Below, in pieces: positions 1-6,987 of a stretch of DNA of 51,618 bases. Under the pieces are notes generated by a model. That model worked only from the letters and a program-made list of their open reading frames with translations, did not search any database and had not been told where the DNA came from. Each line of letters begins with the position of its first letter. The first letter of the stretch is position 1. Source of the DNA: Thermococcus sp. M39 (GTDB taxonomy: Archaea; Methanobacteriota_B; Thermococci; Thermococcales; Thermococcaceae); contig NZ_SNUG01000010.1 in the NCBI RefSeq assembly GCF_012027325.1, forward strand, positions 1-51,618. Direction: 5' to 3'. Position numbers and translations under genes: made by a program.

Positions 1-124
1 AGATGCTTTTCTGTTAAGACCCAGCTGGACTGTTAGTTTGAAGGGCTTGGCTGTCAGGATTTTAGGGGCGATTCTGGCCGTGAATCTGGATAGATTATAC
101 AACTTCACAGGTGGTGGGAACTAG
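1..124 (+). mobile_element. C-terminal tail of a transposase, IS982-like (cut by window edge)
   Basis: One open frame runs from the window edge to TAG at 122-124 and encodes about 40 residues ending in LDRLYNFTGGGN. The tail LLRPSWTVSLKGLAVRIL matches what I remember of the C-terminus of Pyrococcus/Thermococcus IS982-family transposases (from memory, not by search). The catalytic part lies upstream of the window. The element's right end must fall in the roughly 50 bp before the next gene, so an IS abuts the promoter of the radical SAM operon. Confidence 0.6.
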
Positions 125-146
125 GGTTTACTTTTTATTTTTTCTT

Positions 147-180
147 TTTAAAATTATTAAAGTATTACTACAAAGGTGAT
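147..180 (+). promoter_or_regulatory. Putative promoter and RBS of the radical SAM operon
   Basis: An A/T-rich TATA-like stretch (TTTAAAATTATT, 147-158) follows the transposase tail. The GGTGAT at 175-180 is a typical thermococcal ribosome binding site, four bases before ATG 185. No clear BRE is visible. The promoter may partly derive from the IS end. Confidence 0.4.
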
Positions 181-184
181 GAAA

Positions 185-1369
185 ATGATAAAACAGAGAA
201 GGTTGAGAATTGATTGGCACTTAACATACAACTGTAATCTAAACTGTCTTCACTGTGGTGTGGTAGAGTATAGGGATAGAGATTTCATTGAAGATCTCTA
301 CCTTAACAATAATAAAAGTAGAATAATAGACACCCTTAGGCAACAAGACTTAGATTTGTTTATAAATCTCCTTGAGAATGATAGTAAATACTTGTTTTCA
401 ATACATTTTTCACCGAATATTGGGGAATCAACTACCCATCCAGATTTTGTAAATATCTGGAATAATGTCTCTTCGGTTGACAGAGTATATATGCTTGCGA
501 TTACAACTAATGGAATGACACTTTATAAATACCTACCTAGGATGAATGTAGAAAAACTTAGAACCTCAATATTTAGTTTAGATGGTGATGAGAATACACA
601 TGACAAAATAAGGGGTAATGGTACTTTTAAAAAGACATATAGATCAATTCAAAAGATCGATGAGCTAAAGCAAGAAGACAGTTCTTTCTATCTCCAGATT
701 AACTTTGTAATTAATAAAATAAATGCTGTTTCACTTAAAGAATTGCCATTGTTACTAAATGAACTGAACAGCAAAAATATTGTAATAAATGTCATACCTA
801 TAGACACAACTTTTGGGAATGCTAGAATAAATCGGAAACTACTTGAGATTCAGATTAGTGAAATAGCAAATAGCATAAATGATGCATATAAACAACTTAA
901 AACAATTAATGCTGAAAGAATAAAAAATGGAAAATCCATCATAAAGATTCGTTTGATGGCATTTACAAGTAAACAAGCACTCCAAATTGTTAGCAAAATT
1001 CAAAATTTAAGTTTCTCTGATTTTATAATTCCTCATAAAGGATGGAAGGAATCATGTTCGGCATATAATCAGAAGGGAATATACTTGGATCCTTACGGAA
1101 ATTTGTTTCCATGTGAATCATTCACTATACCTCATGTACTTGCTAGGTTCTATTCAACGAATGGTTATATGCCTATTCCGAATATTTATGATGGGTTTAG
1201 CTCTATAGAGGAGATAGTACATTCACAGTTTTTTTTAGCTGCAAAAAAGTGGATAAATGAACTTTATGACTTTAGTATTTGCAATTCGTGCCCAATGAAA
1301 AAATCTTGTACAGTATGTCCTATATATAGCTCCATATGGGGGGTCCCACATGACTGTTCAGCATATTAA
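185..1369 (+). CDS. Radical SAM enzyme with SPASM-type C-terminus (peptide maturase candidate)
   Basis: About 394 residues from ATG 185, chosen because GGTGAT ends at 180; an in-frame GTG at 176 overlaps that RBS. The radical SAM cluster motif C-x3-C-x2-C is at residues 17, 21 and 24 (CNLNCLHC), followed by a GGE-like GESTTHPDF segment. The C-terminus has a SPASM-like cysteine set: SCSAYNQKGIYLDPYGNLFPC, then CNSC, CTVC and a last HDC. SPASM proteins usually hold one or two auxiliary Fe-S clusters and often act on ribosomally made peptides. The stop overlaps the next gene, a PqqD-like peptide binder, by 20 bp, which supports peptide modification. The codons are strongly A/T-ending compared with the genes after 3.5 kb, suggesting transfer. 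The substrate is unknown. Confidence 0.85.
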   Translation: MIKQRRLRIDWHLTYNCNLNCLHCGVVEYRDRDFIEDLYLNNNKSRIIDTLRQQDLDLFINLLENDSKYLFSIHFSPNIGESTTHPDFVNIWNNVSSVDRVYMLAITTNGMTLYKYLPRMNVEKLRTSIFSLDGDENTHDKIRGNGTFKKTYRSIQKIDELKQEDSSFYLQINFVINKINAVSLKELPLLLNELNSKNIVINVIPIDTTFGNARINRKLLEIQISEIANSINDAYKQLKTINAERIKNGKSIIKIRLMAFTSKQALQIVSKIQNLSFSDFIIPHKGWKESCSAYNQKGIYLDPYGNLFPCESFTIPHVLARFYSTNGYMPIPNIYDGFSSIEEIVHSQFFLAAKKWINELYDFSICNSCPMKKSCTVCPIYSSIWGVPHDCSAY

Positions 1370-1619
1370 ACTAAATGATGGGTGGATAATTACCGAAGAT
1401 GGATTCATAGTACATTTAGTGAAAGGAGAGGTATATAAGCTTAATCATGTTGGCAAGAAGATATTACAACTGATAATGGAAGGCAAAAGCGAAAATGAGA
1501 TATGCGACATAATTTCAAAAGAATACTCTGTTGATTCTAAACGAGTAAAGAGCGAATTTAGAAAATTCATAACCTCTCTAGAAGATATCGGGATAGTAAA
1601 GGTGGAGAAAGATGAATAA
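1350..1619 (+). CDS. PqqD-like RiPP recognition element protein
   Basis: 89 residues, the usual length of PqqD. The pattern GWIITEDGFIVHLVKGEVYKL, an N-terminal beta-hairpin followed by helices LNHVGKKILQLIMEG and a C-terminal winged-helix-like half, is typical of PqqD/RRE proteins. These bind the leader of a precursor peptide and present it to a radical SAM partner. ATG 1350 overlaps the radical SAM gene by 20 bp and the end overlaps the next start by 8 bp, so the three are probably co-translated. No precursor peptide gene was recognised beside it. Confidence 0.8.
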   Translation: MTVQHIKLNDGWIITEDGFIVHLVKGEVYKLNHVGKKILQLIMEGKSENEICDIISKEYSVDSKRVKSEFRKFITSLEDIGIVKVEKDE

Positions 1620-2718
1620 TAAAAAGTTTATTGGGTTAGATATAGGCGCGTCACATATAAAAGCTACATCCATAGATGAAGACTTGAATGTGAATGTAGA
1701 GATTTATCCAATTTGGAAAAGTTCACTAAAAGGGAACATAAATAGGATTAATCTAATGAATGCAGTAGTAAAGCATATTATAAAGGAGAAAATTAAGAAA
1801 TATGGGAAAGTTGATGTTAATATAGTGACTTCAATTGAGATGGCGTATCCATCGTTCAATTATTTAGATTTCTTTAATAGGCTCTCACAAAACTTGTCAC
1901 AAGTTAATATTTATACGATAAATGAAAAGTTTGTTGTGACTCCTCTCCATGAATTGGAATCTTGGGCGAATTTATCCGTTTCTCACGCTCTTGGATATAT
2001 CGGAGGTAAATTAATAGATACAGGAATACTTATTCATATGAATTCCTCTTCGACTATATTTGTTCCAGTGCTAGTTGGAAATGCTGTATCCCAAGAAGTT
2101 CATTACTCTTCTGGTTTAGGAATGTGGATAGGGGCATTATATACGGATATTCATATGATTAGTAATGAATCTTTCATCTTTGGGAAAAAATCACTTATAT
2201 CCCCTTCTTCAGTTACAATCCTCGATATCCTACTTGAATTAGACGAACTATCATTAAAAAACATTATGTCAGATTATAAATCACCTGTTTCGATCACAGA
2301 AGAGTACAAAAAAGACTCCTTTTATAGATTATTAAAACTCCTTGGATGTTTTCCTACGAGAAAATACAAAAACTCACGCAGTGATAAGGAATACGACCTT
2401 AAAAATCAAGTAAAAATTTCCTCTTTATATATTTACTATAAGTTGTTAAATATTGTTTTTGAAAACGTTATTAAGATACTGTCTGATTTGGATATCCCAT
2501 TAAATAATTTGAAACTTCTTCTTAGCGGTATAGGAAAAGATTTTATTCTCCCCGATGCTTTGTATTTATTCAATGATAAACTCATTGATGTTGAGAGTTA
2601 TATTCCAAAGCCATATTGCATCTTTCTAGAATCTTTTAGTGCCGCTCTTTCCCTCTACGAATACATTACCAACTCAAAAATAAGTTTACATGAAATTAAA
2701 TGGGGGAGCGATAAATGA
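1612..2718 (+). CDS. Divergent ASKHA-fold protein related to MfnF / hydantoinase-like family
   Basis: 368 residues. The start FIGLDIGASHIKA is an ASKHA phosphate-1 motif. The arrangement after it (IYPIWKSS, a central SHALGYIGGKLIDTGILI segment, then LLLSGIGKDF near residue 305) resembles the 'H4MPT-linked C1 transfer pathway' proteins, of which MfnF couples a furan and a tyramine unit in methanofuran synthesis. The second phosphate motif, usually D-x-G-S-T-T-T-D, appears here as IHMNSSSTIF with the Asp missing, so the chemistry may differ. RBS AAAGGTGGAG precedes ATG 1612. Thermococcales do not make methanofuran, so a role in building or priming the product of this cluster is an inference. 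Confidence 0.55.
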   Translation: MNNKKFIGLDIGASHIKATSIDEDLNVNVEIYPIWKSSLKGNINRINLMNAVVKHIIKEKIKKYGKVDVNIVTSIEMAYPSFNYLDFFNRLSQNLSQVNIYTINEKFVVTPLHELESWANLSVSHALGYIGGKLIDTGILIHMNSSSTIFVPVLVGNAVSQEVHYSSGLGMWIGALYTDIHMISNESFIFGKKSLISPSSVTILDILLELDELSLKNIMSDYKSPVSITEEYKKDSFYRLLKLLGCFPTRKYKNSRSDKEYDLKNQVKISSLYIYYKLLNIVFENVIKILSDLDIPLNNLKLLLSGIGKDFILPDALYLFNDKLIDVESYIPKPYCIFLESFSAALSLYEYITNSKISLHEIKWGSDK

Positions 2719-3482
2719 GGCAGATAAAACAGGCATGGATTATAACTAAAACAACGTTTAAGAATTGGATACGCTATCCCGAGAACATCTTTGGAATGTT
2801 TTTATATTTGGGTATCGTGGCTGTGGTTGGTTATGCTTTTTCATTATCTAAAGGAATATTAAGTATCAATGCCGTTCCTTATTATACGGTGGGGCTTTTG
2901 ATATATTCCATACTCAGCCAGCAAAATGGTGTTTATATCCAGTTTGGAATCTGGAAAGAGGATATTTTATCAAAACCAATAAAACCGGATATATTTTTAT
3001 TTGGCACTTTCTTTGGAGGATTGCTGACAACATCCTTGCCATCAATTATGCTCTTTATGTTTGTGTTCATCATTTATAAGAATGCGTTTGTAATAATAAA
3101 CCCTGTAATATTAGGGTTAGCACTAATTTTAGGGATTCTGAGTGCTGTTGGGGTAAGCTATATCTTTGCGTCCCTTGGTTTGAGATTTCGTCCAGAAGGG
3201 ATGGTGGTGACAATAGTGACATTTCTAATTTCAATCCTCTCTGGCATAATGATCCCCATTTATGCTCTTCCCGAAAAAGTGAGAGTACTCTCCTATCTGA
3301 TTCCCTATACCTGGGCGATAGATTTGTTTAGATACTCTCTCTTAGGCACAGAAACAATTCTACCCACTAATGACGAACTCAAGTACTTACTCTTGAGTGT
3401 GCTGGTAACTATAGTTCTCGGAAAGCTCTATCTTCATTACACAATAAATGCAATAAGGAAGAAGAAGGTGATAATAAGATGA
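2715..3482 (+). CDS. ABC-2 type permease
   Basis: 255 residues with about six hydrophobic segments (for example FLYLGIVAVVGYAFSL, TFFGGLLTTSLPSIMLFMFV, ILGILSAVGVSYIFASL and VVTIVTFLISILSGIMI). The conserved C-terminal ALPEKVRVLSYLIPYTWAID region is typical of ABC-2/DrrB-like exporters. ATG 2715 overlaps the preceding stop (ATGA), with a purine-rich RBS just upstream. The next gene is its ATPase, also joined by ATGA overlap. In this operon it most likely exports the matured product or gives self-protection; the substrate is not visible from sequence. Confidence 0.85.
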   Translation: MRQIKQAWIITKTTFKNWIRYPENIFGMFLYLGIVAVVGYAFSLSKGILSINAVPYYTVGLLIYSILSQQNGVYIQFGIWKEDILSKPIKPDIFLFGTFFGGLLTTSLPSIMLFMFVFIIYKNAFVIINPVILGLALILGILSAVGVSYIFASLGLRFRPEGMVVTIVTFLISILSGIMIPIYALPEKVRVLSYLIPYTWAIDLFRYSLLGTETILPTNDELKYLLLSVLVTIVLGKLYLHYTINAIRKKKVIIR

Positions 3483-4336
3483 TAGCCTTTGAGGATGTTC
3501 ACATTTCCTATGGGAAAAATGAGGTCATCAAGGGCATAAGCTTTGAGATTAATGAAGGGGAAATCTTCGGCATCATAGGACATAACGGCGCTGGTAAAAC
3601 GACACTCTTAAGGGCAATGGTTGGGATAATAGCTCCAGATAAAGGAAAAGTACTTGTTAACGACGTTAATCCACTTAAAGAAAAGCCAAAAGTGGCAATG
3701 CTCTTTGAAACTACAAAAGGGCAGAGCTTTCTTCGCTTAACTCCAGTTGAGGACTTGGAGTTTTACTCTGCACTCTATGGCGTTGAGGTTGACAAAGAGA
3801 GAATTCACGAGATACTAAAAATCGTCGGATTATACAGTGCTAAAGATAAGAAGCTTTACACTTTCAGCAGAGGAATGTGGCAGCGACAATTTCTTGCGAG
3901 AGTTTTGCTTCCAGACTTTCCAATAATAGTCTTGGATGAGCCTTGGCTTGGCTTAGATGTTTCGGCACAAAGAGAAACGGTGGAACTTCTCAAAAAGCTC
4001 AAGAAGATGGGAAAAACGATAGTCTTGACGGCTCACGAGATGCCACTCATTGAGAGAGTCTGCGACAGAATAATGCTCATCAACAAAGGAAAGAAAGTCA
4101 TTGAAGGAAGTGTTAAAGAGCTTTTAGATAGACTGGAATGGAAGTATGAAGTTTCCATAGTTGGGGACGTTGAGAGTTTAAATCCAATCAAAAGGGATGG
4201 AAAGCTTATATTCTATGTTAAAGATTTAAAAGAGTTCCTTCAAAAGTTAAATTTTTCAAGAATTGATGAGATTGATGTTAAACCAATTTCACTAGAAGAA
4301 GCTTATTTAAAGCTCTTAGGTGATAAAAATGATTGA
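3479..4336 (+). CDS. ABC transporter ATP-binding protein (partner of ABC-2 permease)
   Basis: 285 residues. Walker A GHNGAGKTT is at residues 34-42, the signature reads FSRGMWQRQ instead of LSGGQ, and Walker B is IIVLDEPWLGLD, followed by the His-loop TAHEM. About 70 further residues after the ATPase core form a C-terminal extension common in DrrA/CcmA-type exporter ATPases. Four-base overlap with the permease gene upstream. Base composition here moves back towards the chromosomal average. Confidence 0.9.
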   Translation: MIAFEDVHISYGKNEVIKGISFEINEGEIFGIIGHNGAGKTTLLRAMVGIIAPDKGKVLVNDVNPLKEKPKVAMLFETTKGQSFLRLTPVEDLEFYSALYGVEVDKERIHEILKIVGLYSAKDKKLYTFSRGMWQRQFLARVLLPDFPIIVLDEPWLGLDVSAQRETVELLKKLKKMGKTIVLTAHEMPLIERVCDRIMLINKGKKVIEGSVKELLDRLEWKYEVSIVGDVESLNPIKRDGKLIFYVKDLKEFLQKLNFSRIDEIDVKPISLEEAYLKLLGDKND

Positions 4337-5009
4337 GGCTCAAAACGTTGAGAAGTTTTATGAGTTTGGTAAGGTCAAAGCTCTTAAGGGTATCAACTTA
4401 ACCTTTGAGGATAGCAAGTTTTACATAGTCGCTGGAGCTTCTGGGAGTGGAAAAACGACTTTGCTTAATATTTTGACGGGCATTGACAAGCCTACAAAGG
4501 GCAGAATTCTTGTGGATGGAAGGGACATCACGGAGATGAAAGAAAAAGATCTCAGACGCTACCGTCTTGAGAACTTCGGCATAATCTTCCAGTTCTTTTA
4601 CTTAGTGCCATATTTAACGGGCTTGGAGAATGTTTTACTGCCGATGAAGTACTCCAAGAAGATCAAAAATCCAGAAGAGAGAGCGTTAAGATTGCTGAAG
4701 CTTGTAAACGCCGAGCATTTGAGGGACAAGACACCGTCTCAAATGAGCGGTGGCGAAATGCAGAGGATTGCGATAGCAAGGGCTTTAGCAAATAAGCCTA
4801 AATACCTCTTTGCAGATGAGCCAACGGCAAACTTGGACTGGGAGAACAAAGTGAGAATCTGGCATTTATTGAGGAAAATAAACGAGGAAGAGGGTGTTAC
4901 AGTTATAGCTTCAACCCACGAGAGGGAGTTTTTTGAGTTTGCGGACGTTCTGATAATCCTTAAGGATGGTGAAGTGCATGAAATTAAGAGCAACTCTAAG
5001 AAAGCTTAA
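4329..5009 (+). CDS. MacB/LolD-type ABC ATPase
   Basis: About 226 residues from ATG 4329, with RBS GGTGAT at 4319-4324; an in-frame GTG at 4320 overlaps the RBS and is not preferred. Walker A is GASGSGKTT, the signature MSGGEMQR, Walker B FADEPTANLD, and the Q-loop region contains FQFFYLVPYLTGLENV, all typical of the LolD/MacB/FtsE class. It works with the FtsX-type permease encoded next, whose start lies 32 bp inside this gene. Such pairs extrude peptides, lipids or lipoproteins by mechanotransmission. Confidence 0.9.
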   Translation: MIEAQNVEKFYEFGKVKALKGINLTFEDSKFYIVAGASGSGKTTLLNILTGIDKPTKGRILVDGRDITEMKEKDLRRYRLENFGIIFQFFYLVPYLTGLENVLLPMKYSKKIKNPEERALRLLKLVNAEHLRDKTPSQMSGGEMQRIAIARALANKPKYLFADEPTANLDWENKVRIWHLLRKINEEEGVTVIASTHEREFFEFADVLIILKDGEVHEIKSNSKKA

Positions 5010-6924
5010 GCATGAAAATAAAAAAGCAGTGATTGTATTTCTGGCATTTCTCTTTGTAAGCCTCGGCTTTAACTTTGCCCTTTCGGGAATTGGTAGCATA
5101 AGCAGGGCTGTTGAGGATTTTGCCAAGCTGGGGAATGTGGAGCTCGAAGTTGAAGGGGTCAGCGTTGAGGACTTAAGTAAATTTGGTGAGGTTATAAACT
5201 ATGTCTACTTCAATGATACAAAAATTGAGTTTAACGGGAAGAAATACAGAGCGGTAGTAGGTTACGGTGAGTTTAAGTCCCTCCACGTAAAAACGCCCGA
5301 AGATGGTGTCGTTGTCTTGGCGTTTCCAGAGGTGAAGAAAGGTGACAAAATTAAAATCAACGGTAAAGAATATGGGGTTAAAGGTTCGTACTACTACTTT
5401 TCGGGCATTCCGTTCGTGCTGGTAAATGAAAAAGGCCAATATCTTTATGTTCTCATGCGTTGCAATGACACGGAAGCTTTGGCAAGTTTCTTAATGAAGA
5501 ATGCGAGGGTTAGGTACTTCTTCATCTATAATGAGGGTGAGATGCCATATATGGACGCTTTAAAGAACATTAAAAAATTTGTCATGAGCTTTTTCTACCT
5601 CCTCCTCGGCGCTTCTCTGGCTGTGATTGTGTTGGTCACGATAACCCATGTCAAAGGGAGCGTTAGAGAAGTCGGAGTTCTAAAAGCGCTCGGCATTCCA
5701 GATTCGTTCATATCTACCCTTTTCGTTGGTGATTTTCTCCTCATTGCTTTGGTTGCTTATTTGATTGGAATTCCACTCGGAATAAATCTCGGCTGTTTCT
5801 ACATAGCCTCAAGGTTCCCAATCCCAACGAGTCCGGACTACATTTATCCGCTGAAGTTCGACATCTTCATTCTGCTCGGCATAACTCTAATTCTCTCACT
5901 TCCCTATCTCTACGTTTCAAGGTTAAAAATCATCGAAGCCCTTCGCTTTACGCCAAGGAAGAGCCATCCGCTTAGGTTCTTTGCGACCTTCTTCATTATC
6001 TTCCTCGCCACTTCCTCTGCATACTTTGGCATTAAGGGTGTTGAGAACCTAATCAGTTTCAACTATTCCTACAACCTCATGGTCTGGGGTGATCCCGCAA
6101 AAATCACCCAACTTCCTGGCGAAAAAGCTGGCTATTTGAGTGGGCAAAAAGTCGATAGAATGACCACAGAAGTTTACTTCTTCGACTACAAAAGCATCTT
6201 CGAGAAAACGCTCATCGCCGGCAGATGGTTTGAGAAGCCAGATGAGGCTGTTATCGAAAAGGGCTTAGCCAAAAAGCTGGACCTAAAGGTCGGTGATACA
6301 ATTAAAGTTCAGATCCTTGGAGAGTGGAGGGAATATAAGATTGTTGGCATAAGCAACATGAACTTCTACGACTTCAAGGCAGTGTTCCTGCCGAAAGTTC
6401 CCTTCGTTCCCGATAAAGTTGCCTTCTTAAACGTGGAGAACCCAGAAGGGCTGAAGGAGAAATATGAGAAGCTCGGCCTGAGTGCTGTCACAATGGAAGA
6501 TTTAAAGAGGCGGATGGAGAGCAATCTAATGATTTTCAAGACCGCAGTCTATGGAGTAATTGGAATAATTTTATTTATAAGCGTCTTTGCTCTCTTTGCT
6601 TTAATTTACCTTGAAATCGAGAGCAACGAGAAGGTTTACGCAACGCTCAAAGCTGTTGGGATTCCAAACTCTCACGTTTGGAAGGAGTTCCTCAAGAATG
6701 CTCTGCCTTCCCTAATTGCCAGTTCACTCCTAGCTCTGCCAATAAGCCTCAAGATTGGAGGATATATTGGTAACTTAGTTTTGCCAGTAGAATTCAGCAT
6801 AAATGATTTAGCCAAAGTGGTACCGCTGTTGTTGGTGCTCTACTTACTCTATGGGATTTTCATAGTTTTGCTGACAAACAGAGCATTGAACAAGCTCGAC
6901 GTTGTTAAAGCATTGAGGAGTTAA
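4978..6924 (+). CDS. FtsX/MacB-like ABC permease with duplicated FtsX domains
   Basis: About 648 residues from ATG 4978; GGTGA at 4968-4972 gives normal spacing, and an in-frame ATG at 4966 is too close to that RBS. Membrane segments: one near the N-terminus (VIVFLAFLFVSLGFNFAL), three around residues 200-320, one starting the second half (FFATFFIIFLATSSAYFGI), and three at the C-terminus. Two external domains lie between them. This is the two-FtsX-domain layout of archaeal lipoprotein/peptide exporters. It is the last gene of the operon and converges on carB. Confidence 0.85.
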   Translation: MKLRATLRKLKHENKKAVIVFLAFLFVSLGFNFALSGIGSISRAVEDFAKLGNVELEVEGVSVEDLSKFGEVINYVYFNDTKIEFNGKKYRAVVGYGEFKSLHVKTPEDGVVVLAFPEVKKGDKIKINGKEYGVKGSYYYFSGIPFVLVNEKGQYLYVLMRCNDTEALASFLMKNARVRYFFIYNEGEMPYMDALKNIKKFVMSFFYLLLGASLAVIVLVTITHVKGSVREVGVLKALGIPDSFISTLFVGDFLLIALVAYLIGIPLGINLGCFYIASRFPIPTSPDYIYPLKFDIFILLGITLILSLPYLYVSRLKIIEALRFTPRKSHPLRFFATFFIIFLATSSAYFGIKGVENLISFNYSYNLMVWGDPAKITQLPGEKAGYLSGQKVDRMTTEVYFFDYKSIFEKTLIAGRWFEKPDEAVIEKGLAKKLDLKVGDTIKVQILGEWREYKIVGISNMNFYDFKAVFLPKVPFVPDKVAFLNVENPEGLKEKYEKLGLSAVTMEDLKRRMESNLMIFKTAVYGVIGIILFISVFALFALIYLEIESNEKVYATLKAVGIPNSHVWKEFLKNALPSLIASSLLALPISLKIGGYIGNLVLPVEFSINDLAKVVPLLLVLYLLYGIFIVLLTNRALNKLDVVKALRS

Positions 6925-6950
6925 GTTTTTGATCTTATGGTTTTTTTCTC
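6925..6950 (+). terminator. Probable T-rich terminator of the export operon
   Basis: GTTTTT directly after the FtsX stop and seven T at 6941-6947 form the T-rich signal usual for archaeal termination. The adjoining 40 bp lead to the convergent carB stop. Confidence 0.45.
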
Positions 6951-6987
6951 TACACTATCAAAAATCAAAAAAAGATAAGTGAAGGTA

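Noticed and set aside
4739-5439. Minus-strand ORFs opposite the ABC ATPase and FtsX genes
   Set aside because: They overlap conserved genes on the other strand and show no start signals.
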